Source: Alphaproteobacteria bacterium (GTDB lineage: Bacteria > Pseudomonadota > Alphaproteobacteria > GCA-2731375). Taken from it: DNA of 64,000 nt. Below are positions 44,338 to 55,151 of this stretch, one piece after another. The notes under the pieces were generated by a model, which was given only the letters and a program-made list of their open reading frames with translations, was not told the DNA's origin and ran no database searches. The stretch lies in the NCBI GenBank assembly GCA_021776235.1, contig JAJFGG010000038.1, positions 62,001 to 126,000 of the forward strand, written 5' to 3'. Both the position numbers and the translations under genes were made by a program. Each line of letters opens with the position of its first letter. The first letter of the stretch is position 1.

Positions 44338-45885
44338 TCATTCCAGTTCGATGGTTCCCGGCGGCTTTGAGGTGACGTCGTAGACGACCCGGTTGATGCC
44401 GCGGACCTCGTTTATAATACGGGTGGCGGTGCGGCCCAGGAACTCGTGAGTGAAGGGGTAATAGTCCGCCGTCATGCCGTCCGTGGAGGTCACCGCGCGC
44501 AGGGCGCAGATGTAGTCATAGGTCCGCTGGTCGCCCATGACGCCGACGGTACGCACAGGCAGGATGGCGGCAAAGGCCTGCCAGATCTCACCGTACAGCC
44601 CGGCCTTGCGGATTTCGTCCAGGTAGACCGCATCGGCCCGGCGCAGGATCGCCAGTTTCTCGGCGCTGATCTCGCCGGGACAGCGAATGGCCAGGCCGGG
44701 GCCGGGAAAGGGATGGCGGCCGACCAGGCTCTCAGGCAGGCCCAGGGTGCGGCCCAGCTCGCGCACCTCGTCCTTGAACAATTCACGCAGGGGTTCGACC
44801 AGGGACATGTTCATGCGCTCGGGCAGGCCGCCGACATTATGATGGGATTTTATGGTGGCCGAGGGTCCGCCGAAGGGCGAGACGGATTCGATCACATCCG
44901 GGTACAATGTGCCTTGCGCCAGGAAATCGGCGCCGCCGATCCGGTGGGCCTCTTCCTCGAAAACGTCAATGAAAGTGGCGCCGATAATCTTGCGTTTCCG
45001 CTCTGGATCGCTGACCCCGTCCAGCTTCTCCAGGAACAGGTCGGCGGCGTCCCGATGCACCAGGGACAGGTTGTAATGCTCCTTGAACAGGCTCACCACT
45101 TCCTCTGCCTCGCCCTCGCGCAACAGACCATGATCGACAAAAACGCAGGTCAATTGCTCGCCAATGGCTTCGTGCAGCAGGATCGCCACGACGGATGAAT
45201 CCACGCCGCCCGACAAACCGCATATGACCTTGCCGTCGCCGACCTGGGCCTTGATCCGTGCCTCGGCCTCATGGCGGAATGTGGCCATACTCCAATCGCC
45301 CCGGCAACCGGCCACCTCATGGGTGAAATTTCGCAGCAGGGCGGTGCCGTCGGGGGTATGCATGACTTCCGGATGAAACTGCACGCCGTAATAGCGCCGC
45401 GCATCATCGGCGATGGCGGCGAAGGGGCAATTGGCCGACGTCCCGACGACACGAAAGCCTGGCGGAAGCTCCATCACCCTGTCGCCATGGCTCATCCAGA
45501 CCTGGTGTTGCTGGCCTGGCTGCCATAGCCCCCGGAACAGGGTGCAATCGTCACTGACATCGACAAAGGCCCGGCCGAACTCCTGATGATCCGAGGTTTC
45601 GACCCGCCCGCCCAATTGCTCGCACATGGCCTGTTGCCCATAACAGATGCCAAGCACGGGAATGCCAAGTTCAAACAGGCCCTGGGGTGCGCGGGGGGTA
45701 TCGCTTTCCGTCGCCGAAGCCGGCCCGCCCGAAAGGATCACGCCTTTCGGCCGGCTCTCCCGCAGCGCCTCGTCACCCTTGAAATAGGGCACGATTTCGC
45801 AATATACGCCGCTTTCCCGAACCCGTCGGGCGATCAGTTGGGTGACCTGGCTGCCGAAGTCGAGGATTAGAATGCGGTCTGGCAT
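44338..45885 (-). CDS. guaA: GMP synthase (glutamine-hydrolysing)
   Basis: A 515-residue enzyme that aminates XMP to GMP. The N-terminal class I amidotransferase domain starts [21 protein letters not shown], has the Cys in GICYGQQ and His/Glu in VQFHPEV. The ATP-pyrophosphatase loop is [12 protein letters not shown]. The C-terminal dimerisation domain ends [18 protein letters not shown], as is universal. I chose the ATG at 45885 (MPDRILIL); the frame is open to 45930. It follows the TPR gene by 101 bases, leaving room for its own promoter, and shares a strand with guaB. Confidence 0.96.
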   Translation of the reverse strand: MPDRILILDFGSQVTQLIARRVRESGVYCEIVPYFKGDEALRESRPKGVILSGGPASATESDTPRAPQGLFELGIPVLGICYGQQAMCEQLGGRVETSDHQEFGRAFVDVSDDCTLFRGLWQPGQQHQVWMSHGDRVMELPPGFRVVGTSANCPFAAIADDARRYYGVQFHPEVMHTPDGTALLRNFTHEVAGCRGDWSMATFRHEAEARIKAQVGDGKVICGLSGGVDSSVVAILLHEAIGEQLTCVFVDHGLLREGEAEEVVSLFKEHYNLSLVHRDAADLFLEKLDGVSDPERKRKIIGATFIDVFEEEAHRIGGADFLAQGTLYPDVIESVSPFGGPSATIKSHHNVGGLPERMNMSLVEPLRELFKDEVRELGRTLGLPESLVGRHPFPGPGLAIRCPGEISAEKLAILRRADAVYLDEIRKAGLYGEIWQAFAAILPVRTVGVMGDQRTYDYICALRAVTSTDGMTADYYPFTHEFLGRTATRIINEVRGINRVVYDVTSKPPGTIELE

Positions 45886-45986
45886 ACGCTCATTCACAGG
45901 TTCATGCGCTATGTGATGGGGGAGCAGCATTACGACGGCGGCTGACCCCGGCGCAAGAACCTTTCACCGACCCGCAATGGAATGCC

Positions 45987-46430
45987 TTATTTCGGGCGAT
46001 AGGCGGCGACGGCGGCTTTCAAATCGTCATACTCCTCGCAGCCGAAGAAGCAGATTCGGTCCAGTGCCGCCAAGTGTTTTTTCGCCATCTCCAGGTTACC
46101 CACCGCCAGGTAGCTTTCGCCGACGTATTCGTGGGCGCCCCTGTGCTCTGGGTTCGATTTCAGGGCCAGGGCGTAATTTTTGAAGGCCAGGTCATATTGG
46201 CCCATATTGCGATGGGCATAGCCAAGGTAGTTGTAGGTATCCGCCGTCGCATTGTTCGCCGTGACATCCTGTTGCAGCAGTTTAATGGCGCCGGCCCAAT
46301 CTTTGGCGTCCATAGCCTTGCGGGCCGCCGAAATCGTTGGGTTGTCGCTGGCGTTATCGCCTTCGCCGGCCGCCCAGGCCCCTGGTAACCACAGCATCAT
46401 GGCGATCAGACAGGAAAATAGGAACTTCAT
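45987..46430 (-). CDS. secreted tetratricopeptide repeat protein
   Basis: A 147-residue periplasmic protein. A signal peptide (MKFLFSCLIAMMLWLPGAWA) is followed by three TPR-like units: AARKAMDAKDWAGAIKLLQQ, ADTYNYLGYAHRNMGQYDLAFKNY and AHEYVGESYLAVGNLEMAKKHL. A conserved CFFGCEEYDDLKAAVAAY end may make a disulfide. The role is probably protein interaction. ATG at 46430; a longer frame reaches 46454. It lies 23 bases after rsmB in the guaB-rsmB-TPR run. Confidence 0.86.
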   Translation of the reverse strand: MKFLFSCLIAMMLWLPGAWAAGEGDNASDNPTISAARKAMDAKDWAGAIKLLQQDVTANNATADTYNYLGYAHRNMGQYDLAFKNYALALKSNPEHRGAHEYVGESYLAVGNLEMAKKHLAALDRICFFGCEEYDDLKAAVAAYRPK

Positions 46431-46453
46431 GGTAACCCCCAGTTGTCCATGCA

Positions 46454-47818
46454 TCAGGCGTCTATCATAACCCCATCGGGGCCGGTCTCGCTAGCGGCCT
46501 CGCCAGCCGTCTCGCGGCGTTCCAGGATGGCGGCAAAGAATCCGTCCGTGCCATGCCGGGCCGGTGTCAGGCGCAGGTACGGATCGTCACAGGGGCAGGC
46601 CGGGCGGTCTGTGACGGCCATCACTTCTTCCCAGACGCGGCTGATGGGCAAGACTTCAAACGCCGGCTGTTCGGCCAGAAATTTTTCTACCTGGTCTTCG
46701 TTCTCCTCCATCAGAATTGAACAGGTGGCATAAATCAGGCGTCCGCCAGGGCGCACCAGGGGGGCTGTGCTGCGCAGTATTCTGCTCTGGACAGCGCCTT
46801 GCCGGGCCAACTGTTCGACCCGAAGACGCCATTTATTTTCGGGATTGCGGCGCCAGGCGCCGCTGCCGCTGCATGGCACGTCAAGCAGCAGGCGGTCTAC
46901 CTTGCCGGCCAGCCCGGACAAGGCAGCGGCCGCCGCCCCAGTGCCCAGGGCATGGGCCTGAACATTCCGGACCCCGGCCCGCTGCAACCGGCCGCGCAGC
47001 GGTTCGAGGCGCCGGGGATCGCTGTCGAAAGCAAATATCTGGCCTCTGTTTTGCATTTGCGCCGCCAGGGCCAGGCTTTTACCGCCCGCCCCGGCACAAT
47101 AGTCGACCACCTGCTGACCCGGCCCAGCCGCACACAACAGGGCCACAAGTTGCGAGCCTTCATCCTGTATTTCAATGGCGCCGTTGAGGTACAGGGCGTG
47201 TTTGGACATGGTCCGGCGGCTGTCGAGGCGCAGAGCGGTTGGGGCAAGGACACCGGCTTTGGTGCCGATATCATCAGCCGCAAGTTTGGCGGCAACCCGT
47301 GCCGGCGAGGACTTCAGAACATTGACGCGCAGATCAACTTCGGCCCGGCCCAGCAAGGCCGCCATCTCACTCTCAAGTTCCGGGCCAAACACCCGCGTCA
47401 AGGATGGCGTCAGCCATTCGGGATAATTGCCCTTTACCCAGGCCGGCGCCGCCGCCAGCGTCACCGCTGACATTTCCGATAATTGTCTGAGTGCCGTCTG
47501 TTCGCGCTCGTCCAGGTCGGCGGGGCAGAATTTTTCGCCATTGAACAAGGCGGCGATAGCGCCGGCGTTGGCGTCATCTTTTGCCACTAAATGGGCCAAC
47601 ACCAGATGGCGGCTGTCGCCCCGGCCAGCCCGCCAGGCATACTCGCCTTGGCGGCGCAAAATGTCGTACACGGTTTCCGTCACCGCCCTGCGGTCCTTGG
47701 AGCCGGCGTATCGGCGGCTGCGGAAGAAACTTGCGACCAGACGGTCGGCGGGGGCCGTCGTCCCGGCGATCTGATCCAGCAATTCGATGGCGGCTTGGAT
47801 CCGCGCGCCGGGGGTCAT
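46454..47818 (-). CDS. rsmB: 16S rRNA m5C967 methyltransferase (RsmB-like)
   Basis: A 454-residue SAM-dependent RNA cytosine methyltransferase. An N-terminal NusB-like helical region (about 1-140) is followed by PUA-linking segment FLQ-like DRRT, then the Rossmann core with VVDYCAGAGGKSLALAAQM (motif I). DVPCSGSGAWRRNPENKWRL holds the motif IV Cys and LIYATCSI the catalytic motif VI Cys. ATG at 47818. It follows guaB by 15 bases. Assignment to RsmB rather than a sister protein rests on length and the NusB-like part. Confidence 0.9.
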   Translation of the reverse strand: MTPGARIQAAIELLDQIAGTTAPADRLVASFFRSRRYAGSKDRRAVTETVYDILRRQGEYAWRAGRGDSRHLVLAHLVAKDDANAGAIAALFNGEKFCPADLDEREQTALRQLSEMSAVTLAAAPAWVKGNYPEWLTPSLTRVFGPELESEMAALLGRAEVDLRVNVLKSSPARVAAKLAADDIGTKAGVLAPTALRLDSRRTMSKHALYLNGAIEIQDEGSQLVALLCAAGPGQQVVDYCAGAGGKSLALAAQMQNRGQIFAFDSDPRRLEPLRGRLQRAGVRNVQAHALGTGAAAAALSGLAGKVDRLLLDVPCSGSGAWRRNPENKWRLRVEQLARQGAVQSRILRSTAPLVRPGGRLIYATCSILMEENEDQVEKFLAEQPAFEVLPISRVWEEVMAVTDRPACPCDDPYLRLTPARHGTDGFFAAILERRETAGEAASETGPDGVMIDA

Positions 47819-47833
47819 GCTGCTGGCTATCCG

Positions 47834-49483
<1,650 letters not shown>

Positions 49484-50185
49484 CTATTCGCTTCTTCGGT
49501 CAGCCTCCGCCTCCGCTTCCATGTCACCTTGCACGGCGGCTCCCCGATCCTCGCCATACATCGCCGGATAATGTTTCATAAACGAGGCCAGGACATCATC
49601 GAATGGCAGATCGGCGAAAGTGCCGTGATCGGTGATATATTCCATGTGCCGGTTGCCCGCCGCGTCAAAGGGATGAAAAACCGAATCGTTTCGGCCATCG
49701 AACTCCAAGGGCAGGGTGCCGAACTTTTCACAAAGGCTGAGGTTGAAAACCGGCGTCGCCTTGACCCATTTGCCCTCCAGGTAGATTTCCACATAGCCGT
49801 GGTAGACGAACAGATCCGTCTGCATAAGTTCAAGCATCCGTTTCGAGGCCATGTGATTACGCACATCGGCAAAGCCGAGGCGGGCGGGAATGCCCAGAAC
49901 CCGACAGGCCGCCGCCATCAAGGCGCCCTTGGTAATGCAAAAGCCGTTGCCCCGTTGCAGCACGGCGCTGCCCTTCATGCCGGCTTCGGTCATCTCGACG
50001 CCATAGGGATCATAGCGGAATTCATCGCGCACGGCGTAATACAGGCGGACGGCCTTATCCAGATCCGAACCGCCCTCGCCCGCCGCCCGATGGGCAAAGG
50101 CGATGACCGCCTCGTGGTCGCTGTCCACATAGGTCGTGGGCTGAAGAAAGGGTTGGAGGTCCTCGACGGTTGCTGCTTCGCTCAT
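49484..50185 (-). CDS. transglutaminase-like cysteine protein
   Basis: A 233-residue transglutaminase-core protein. The catalytic Cys is in QRGNGFCITKGALMAAACRVLGIPARLGFADVRNH (about residue 88-90), and a His and Asp follow in HGYVEIYLEGKWVKATPVFN, completing the Cys-His-Asp set. There is no signal peptide, so a cytosolic place is expected. Such proteins are often peptidases or amidases, not cross-linkers. I chose the ATG at 50185 (MSEAATVEDL); the frame extends to 50260 without support. It ends in the strong terminator before guaB. Confidence 0.83.
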   Translation of the reverse strand: MSEAATVEDLQPFLQPTTYVDSDHEAVIAFAHRAAGEGGSDLDKAVRLYYAVRDEFRYDPYGVEMTEAGMKGSAVLQRGNGFCITKGALMAAACRVLGIPARLGFADVRNHMASKRMLELMQTDLFVYHGYVEIYLEGKWVKATPVFNLSLCEKFGTLPLEFDGRNDSVFHPFDAAGNRHMEYITDHGTFADLPFDDVLASFMKHYPAMYGEDRGAAVQGDMEAEAEADRRSE

Positions 50186-50284
50186 AACGCTATTTTCCGG
50201 CCTCAACACAGGTCTACGATTTGTCGCTTGCTGCCTTCGTATAACGCAAATTTTCCGCAATGCCTATGCTAGAGCACTTCCGGG

Positions 50285-51031
50285 CTATGCATCCGCCTCA
50301 TCCGACCCGGCCCCGTCGCCGCGGTAGCCGGTGGCGACCACATACATCTCGGCCGAACTGGCGCGGGAGGCTTCCGGCTTGGCATGGCGGACCACGGCGA
50401 AGTCCCGTTTCATGGACGCCAACAGGCCCTGCTCGGCCCCGCCCTGCCATACCTTGGCGACAAAACCACCGCCCGGCCGCAGAACCGCCTTGGCCAGGTC
50501 CAGGGCCGCCTCGGCCAGGGCGATGATGCGTAAATGATCGGTGGCCCGGTGCCCCGTCGCGGGCGGCGCCATGTCGCTTAGAACCAGATCGGCGGGCCCG
50601 CCCAGAGCGGCGCGAATGGCTTCTTCGGTGGCCAGATCAGTCACATCGCCGACCAGCATTTGGGCCCCTGCAACCGCATCCATTTCATTGATATCGACCG
50701 CCAGCACCTGGCCGTTCCGGCCCAGGGCGTTCAGCAGCACCTGGGTCCAGCCGCCAGGCGCGGCGCCCAGGTCAACCACCGCTTGATCTTTTTTCAACAG
50801 GCCAAATTTTTCATCCAGCTGCAACAGCTTGTAGGCCGCGCGGGACCGGTAGCCGTCCTTTTTCGCGGCGATGACGTAAGGGTCGTTCAGTTGTCTTTGC
50901 AACCAGCGGGTGGATGAGGTTTTGCGCCGCCGCGCCGTACGCACCCGCACCGCCAGATTTCGCCCGGAAGGCCGGGACTTGCCGCCACCGCCCTTCCCCG
51001 AGCCACTTTTGCCGCCTGGCCCGGACGTCAT
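50285..51031 (-). CDS. rlmE: 23S rRNA 2'-O-methyltransferase (U2552)
   Basis: A 248-residue FtsJ/RrmJ enzyme. A basic, Gly-rich tail (about 1-40) leads to KKDGYRSRAAYKLLQLDEKF, with the first K of the K-D-K-E tetrad, VVDLGAAPGGWTQVLL as the SAM motif, and VLSDMAPPATGHRATDH with the Asp. VWQGGAEQGLL and RHAKPEASRASSAEMYVVA carry the remaining Lys and Glu. ATG overlaps the Ppx/GppA stop as ATGA. It methylates uridine 2552 in the A-loop of 23S rRNA, a late step of ribosome assembly. Confidence 0.94.
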   Translation of the reverse strand: MTSGPGGKSGSGKGGGGKSRPSGRNLAVRVRTARRRKTSSTRWLQRQLNDPYVIAAKKDGYRSRAAYKLLQLDEKFGLLKKDQAVVDLGAAPGGWTQVLLNALGRNGQVLAVDINEMDAVAGAQMLVGDVTDLATEEAIRAALGGPADLVLSDMAPPATGHRATDHLRIIALAEAALDLAKAVLRPGGGFVAKVWQGGAEQGLLASMKRDFAVVRHAKPEASRASSAEMYVVATGYRGDGAGSDEADA

Positions 51032-52074
51032 GGGTTGGTGCCGTCCCTGCCGCCGTTGCCGGGCCGGTGGTTGTCCCGGCGCATCAGGGACAACAGCAAT
51101 CCCTCGCGCACGCCACGGTCGGCCACCCGCAGCTTTTCACAGGGCCAGGTACGGCGTATAGCTTCCAAAATGGCGCAGCCGGCCACCACCAGGTCGGCCC
51201 GTCCGCGGCCGATACACGGGTGGGCCACGCGCTGTGCCTGGTTCATACAGCGCAACTGTTCCGCCGCCGATCTGGCATCGGCAAACGACAGCCACAGGCC
51301 ATCGACCCGCCGGCGGTCATATTTCTCCAAACCCAGATGCACCCCCGACAGGGTGGTGACGGTGCCCGAGGTGCCGATCATCTGGACCCTGCCCTGACGC
51401 ATTTTTTCATTGATTCCATGGGCCGTTTCAAAGGCGCCCAGATCCGCCAGCAGGCGCCGCACCAGGGCTTCGTATTGTTCGGCGCTGAATTCGCCGCCGC
51501 CATGGTGTTCCGAGAGGCCGACCACACCGATCGGCAGCGAGGTCAGGGCGATGGGCTCGATGCCTCGGTCGGGGTGATGTTCGGCCCAAATCAATTCAGT
51601 GCTGCCGCCGCCGATGTCGAACACCAGGGCATGGCGGGCCCGCGCCTCCAACAGAGGCCGGCAGCCGGCGACCGCCAGGCCGGCTTCCTCCTCGGCGCTG
51701 ATGGTCTCCACATACAAGCCTGCCTCTTTGTCCACACGGGCCAGGAATTCATCGCAGTTCCGCGCCTTGCGGCAGGCGGCGGTGGCGACGCAACGGGCCC
51801 GGGTGACTTTGCGCCGGCGCATCTTGTCGGCGCATATCTTCAGGGCGGCGATGGTCCGGTCCATGGCCGCATCGGACAGGCGCCGGCTGCCTTCAACCCC
51901 TTCGCCCAGTCGGACAATGCGGGAAAAGGCATCGACCACGCGAAAGCCCTCGGCCATTGGGCGGGCCACGAGCAGGCGGCAATTGTTACTGCCCAGATCC
52001 ACGGCGGCATAGGTATGATCCACCGGCGCGGGCGGTTTCCGACCTGCCCGTTCTGTGTTGCCCCCGACTGACAC
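51028..52074 (-). CDS. Ppx/GppA family phosphatase
   Basis: A 348-residue exopolyphosphatase/pppGpp phosphatase family protein of the ASKHA fold. TYAAVDLGSNNCRLLVARP is the phosphate-1 loop, RIVRLGEGVEGSRRLSDAAM follows, and ALVFDIGGGSTELIWA is the phosphate-2 loop; SGTVTTL and a Gly-rich adenosine-like motif are present. The short form without the C-terminal HD-like domain is common in alphaproteobacteria beside rlmE. The start is uncertain: a GTG at 52074 is used here, with AGGAG 11 bases upstream; a TTG at 52146 is in frame. Confidence 0.87.
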   Translation of the reverse strand: MSVGGNTERAGRKPPAPVDHTYAAVDLGSNNCRLLVARPMAEGFRVVDAFSRIVRLGEGVEGSRRLSDAAMDRTIAALKICADKMRRRKVTRARCVATAACRKARNCDEFLARVDKEAGLYVETISAEEEAGLAVAGCRPLLEARARHALVFDIGGGSTELIWAEHHPDRGIEPIALTSLPIGVVGLSEHHGGGEFSAEQYEALVRRLLADLGAFETAHGINEKMRQGRVQMIGTSGTVTTLSGVHLGLEKYDRRRVDGLWLSFADARSAAEQLRCMNQAQRVAHPCIGRGRADLVVAGCAILEAIRRTWPCEKLRVADRGVREGLLLSLMRRDNHRPGNGGRDGTNP

Positions 52075-52171
52075 CGCCCTGCATGCTCCTGATAAGGTAT
52101 GACAATTGCCTGCCCGTAATTTGACCCCTCGGCGTGGTCCTGGCAATAGGCACGGTGCCCCACGGCACCGG

Positions 52172-52200
52172 TTGACATCGCGATGGCTGCTTCATAGGTT
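52172..52200 (+). promoter_or_regulatory. predicted sigma-70 promoter of tRNA-Gln
   Basis: TTGACA at 52172-52177, a 17-base spacer and TAGGTT at 52195-52200. The -35 is perfect and the -10 is weak, but the tRNA begins 36 bases after it, leaving a short 5' leader as usual for tRNA genes. Confidence 0.6.
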
Positions 52201-52236
52201 GCGCCCAGCATCTTTGTTCGGTCCCGGAACCCTTGG

Positions 52237-52310
52237 TGGGGGCTCGTCTAATGGTAGGACAGCGGACTCTGACTCCGTAAGTCCAGGTTCGAATCCTGGG
52301 TCCCCAACCA
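52237..52310 (+). tRNA. tRNA-Gln (anticodon CTG)
   Basis: TGGGGGC at the 5' end pairs with GTCCCCA before the discriminator and an encoded CCA. The anticodon stem GCGGA/TCCGT encloses the loop CTCTGAC, giving anticodon CTG that reads CAG. The T-arm is CCAGG-TTCGAAT-CCTGG, and the D-arm is TCGTCTAATGGTAGGA. All arms fold without exceptions apart from one G-T in the acceptor stem and one in the anticodon stem. Confidence 0.95.
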
Positions 52311-52420
52311 CTACTTTCGTTAGCCTGCGATGCACCCTCGCAGGGTAGCCGCGCGGCGATGATGCGGCCGGGAAACTCATTCCGGCCGGTCCAGGCATCG
52401 GCGGGACGCCTGCTTTGGGC

Positions 52421-52759
52421 TCAGGGCTTGGTTGGGCGATAGCCGAGGCGCTGCATGCATTGGGAATAGAGCTTGCTGCGCAGGGCGTTTTCCTGCTGCG
52501 ATGCGGCCTTGCGCGGGGCGCGCATGGTGTCTTCCACACGGCCTTGGGATAAACGCAATTCCATTTGCGGCGGTGGCGGCGGCGCAACCTGGTCGGCCAA
52601 CTGCGCCTGTGCCTGGATAGAGGCGCCGCGGAAACAGGTTGCGGTATCCTTTTCGAATGCCGCCGCGCTGCCATCCTGCTTGTGCCACGCCGGTTCCTGC
52701 GCGCAGGCGCCCAACAGCAGGGCCGCCACGATCATGGCCATGAGACGGATCAGCCGCAT
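52421..52759 (-). CDS. small outer-membrane-type lipoprotein of unknown function
   Basis: A 112-residue lipoprotein: MRLIRLMAMIVAALLLGACAQE has a lipobox LGAC with Cys19 as the expected lipidation site. The mature part has a Cys pair (TATCFRGA and YSQCMQRLGYRPTKP) that may form a disulfide, and a Pro-rich APPPPPQ stretch. No known family is recognised. GGAGGAACGC precedes the ATG; the frame extends to 53002 but with no support. It is convergent with tRNA-Gln and 110 bases away. The adjacent gap 52760-53041 shows nothing clear. Confidence 0.83.
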   Translation of the reverse strand: MRLIRLMAMIVAALLLGACAQEPAWHKQDGSAAAFEKDTATCFRGASIQAQAQLADQVAPPPPPQMELRLSQGRVEDTMRAPRKAASQQENALRSKLYSQCMQRLGYRPTKP

Positions 52760-53041
52760 GCGCGTTCCTCCGCTGGTATTTTTGCTTGGGTGTCCCGGTT
52801 CGCCGGCGCGCATTATGCCATGGACCGGAAGCCTGCCGAAAGCGCAAATGCCAGGTGCCCTGTCAGGGCCGCTGGGTTTGGAATTTGGCCGGTCCGGCCC
52901 AAAACAATAGCATGGCGGTGGAATGTGGGCCGGCAGGAACACTATAACGGTTCGGTAAGCATGCTTGTGCAATGATGCTGCCAACAGCCCTCGATATTCC
53001 AACCCGAGGATGTTTGCCAGTTTCGATCGAAACCGCTAATT

Positions 53042-53785
53042 ATGGCCGCAATGAAACCGCGTATTCTGCTTGTCGTGCATCAGCAAACTTCCAATCCCGG
53101 CCGGATCGGCCAGATGGTGCGGGAATTTGGCTGTGAACCCGTAATTTGCCGCCATGCCTGTGGCGAGGCCCTGCCCGAGAGCATGGATGACTATGCGGCG
53201 GCGGTCATATTCGGTGGCCCCATGAGCGCCAACGACGATCATTTGCCGGCAATTCGCAACGAGCTGGATTGGCTGGATATCCCCTTGCGCTCCAACAAAC
53301 CATTTTTGGGCATTTGTCTGGGCGCGCAAATGCTGGCCCGCTATCTGGGCGGCACGGTCGATCGCCACGCCGAGGGTTATCACGAAATTGGTTTTTACAA
53401 GGTTACCGCCTGTCCTGGCGGCAGAGACCTGTTTGATGATGAGCAGTTTTTCTATCAATGGCACAGCGAAGGTTTCACCCTGCCCAGGGGCGTCGAACAT
53501 CTGGCGGCCAGCGAATTGTTTCCCAATCAGGCTTTCCGGACCGGTACTGCCTATGGCCTGCAATTCCATCCGGATGTCACGGGCGAGATGATGACACGGT
53601 GGAGCAGCAAGGTCGCCCATCGCATGGTTCTCCGCGGTGCCCAGGCCCGGGATCTCCAGCATGCCGGTCATGCCGCCCATAACGACGGGATTGAAAGCTG
53701 GTCACGGCGTTTCTTTGCGCACTGGTTGGCGCCCGTACTGGCGCAAACCGCGGCCGAGCCCGCGGCCATGGCCGCCAGCGACTAA
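53042..53785 (+). CDS. class I glutamine amidotransferase-like protein
   Basis: A 247-residue stand-alone GATase domain of the GuaA-N type. PRILLVVHQQTSNPGRIG is followed by AAVIFGGPMSAND, the nucleophile Cys in LGICLGAQMLARYLGG (about 96) and the His/Glu-like YGLQFHPDVTGEM (His about 178; Asp stands where Glu is usual). YQWHSEGFTLP matches the glutamine loop. No synthetase partner is in the operon. It could hydrolyse a gamma-glutamyl compound. ATG at 53042; a second ATG five codons in is possible. Confidence 0.87.
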   Translation: MAAMKPRILLVVHQQTSNPGRIGQMVREFGCEPVICRHACGEALPESMDDYAAAVIFGGPMSANDDHLPAIRNELDWLDIPLRSNKPFLGICLGAQMLARYLGGTVDRHAEGYHEIGFYKVTACPGGRDLFDDEQFFYQWHSEGFTLPRGVEHLAASELFPNQAFRTGTAYGLQFHPDVTGEMMTRWSSKVAHRMVLRGAQARDLQHAGHAAHNDGIESWSRRFFAHWLAPVLAQTAAEPAAMAASD

Positions 53786-54249
53786 TACGACATTGGTATA
53801 AGCCGCATAAATGCGGGGCTGCCGTGAAGCGGCGGTTTTCACGATGAATTGAGAGCCTTTTTTGCTTGCCAGACCTTTTCATTTTCACCTTTTCTCCCCA
53901 TGTTATGTCTAATTCCAGCCTGTTGCCGTATCGAGGACCTTAGGCATCGGGCCGGATGATGCCCATTTACAGGCATCTAGGGCCCGGTTGCCGCCGTTTA
54001 CGATGCCCCTCCTCTCCGGCAGCGGCGACCGGGTCCTTTTTTCGCCAAGTTGCGCGGTCGAACATGACAGCCGTTTGCGGGCGCGGCGTGTCGTCGCGGC
54101 GGACGGAAAGCCGCTGCAGGTATTACGAAATTTGCCGGAAAGAGGTTACTAATTATTTGGCTATATGATCGTTGCAACACTGGTTAATATAGCTGCAGTT
54201 CAGACGCTTGCAGAAGCGGGATGCGACCAGGGGATTGAGGGGATCCAGA
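53786..54249 (+). other. intergenic region between amidotransferase and Fnr genes (464 bases)
   Basis: No convincing ORF. CCGCATAAATGCGG (53804-53817 region) and GGCATC/GATGCC (53943-53963) form small stems. An 11-bp stem CCCGGTTGCCG/CGGCGACCGGG (53983-54033, about 29-base loop) is followed by TTTTTT at 54037-54042, which reads as a terminator. A short transcript ending there is possible. The Fnr promoter must lie in 54043-54249, which has no clear box. Confidence 0.45.
53983..54042 (+). terminator. probable intrinsic terminator
   Basis: CCCGGTTGCCG at 53983-53993 pairs with CGGCGACCGGG at 54023-54033 through one G-T wobble; TCC then six T follow. It sits about 200 bases after the amidotransferase stop, so it ends either a long 3' UTR or an independent small RNA. 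Confidence 0.55.
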
Positions 54250-55005
54250 ATGAATCTTACGCGGGCCTACGAAGGACCGTCGCCGGCGATGAGTTGCGGA
54301 CGAAGGCATTCGCGCTCTGCGGTGGGATTCTGCCGCAAATGCACGGTGCAGACACGGGCGTTTTGCGCCGTGCTTGACGATGCGGCCCTGGCGCAGTTGG
54401 AGCAGTTGCACACCATTTGTGACCTTGCCAGTGAAGAAAGCCTGTTCATGGAGGGCGATCCGGCGACTGCCTTCTTCACTGTCTTGAAAGGCGCCATGCG
54501 TCTTTCGAAATTGCTGCCCGATGGCCGGCGGCAGATAACCGGTTTTGTCCTGCCTGGGGAATTCGTCGGGCTTTCCGCCGCGGAAGTCTACGCCCACAAT
54601 GCCGAGGCTCTCACGGATGCCAGCCTCTGCCGTTTTTCCATTGGTGATTTAGAGCGAATCGGCCTGGAAAACCCCGAAATGAATGGCCGGCTTTTGGCCA
54701 TGACAAATTCCAGCTTGAGCCTGGCGCAAGATCATATGCTGTTACTGGGCCGCATGAATGCACTGGAAAAAACGGCGAATTTCCTTTGCAGCCTGATGGA
54801 GAGGACCGCCGCTGCCGATCAGCCGGTTGATCCATTAGAGCTGCCAATGAGCCGGGCCGATATCGCCGACTATCTGGGATTGACCATTGAAACCGTCAGC
54901 CGCACATTGACCCGGTTGAAAAAAGACAATGTCATTTCGCTGCCAGAACATAACCGGGTCCGGATTGACGACATGGCGGCATTGGCCCGGCTGGCCGAGG
55001 GTTGA
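54250..55005 (+). CDS. Crp/Fnr family oxygen-sensing regulator (Fnr/FixK-like)
   Basis: A 251-residue Crp-fold transcription factor. The N-terminal cysteines C28, C31 and C39 (CRKC then seven residues then C) and an internal Cys at about 127 (SLCRFS) fit the four ligands of an oxygen-labile 4Fe-4S cluster, as in alphaproteobacterial FnrL/FnrN. The cNMP-like barrel (about 45-160) leads to the helix-turn-helix; SRADIADYLGLTIETVSRTLTRLKKDNVI contains the E-x2-S-R contact set of Fnr. The target would be TTGAT-N4-ATCAA. ATG at 54250 follows GAGGGGAT; the frame opens at 54208. No adjacent respiratory gene is seen. Confidence 0.9.
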   Translation: MNLTRAYEGPSPAMSCGRRHSRSAVGFCRKCTVQTRAFCAVLDDAALAQLEQLHTICDLASEESLFMEGDPATAFFTVLKGAMRLSKLLPDGRRQITGFVLPGEFVGLSAAEVYAHNAEALTDASLCRFSIGDLERIGLENPEMNGRLLAMTNSSLSLAQDHMLLLGRMNALEKTANFLCSLMERTAAADQPVDPLELPMSRADIADYLGLTIETVSRTLTRLKKDNVISLPEHNRVRIDDMAALARLAEG

Positions 55006-55151
55006 TAGCAGCCTCACCCGTAGATTTTTGCCGTCACCATGCCGCCGGGAATGGCCTCTTCGCCACTCTCCACGCCGCCTGTGTCGTCTCTCCAATCCAA
55101 GGACGCATGGAGTGGTTCCTATGAAATCCTGTCAATGCAAGGTGGTTTGAG

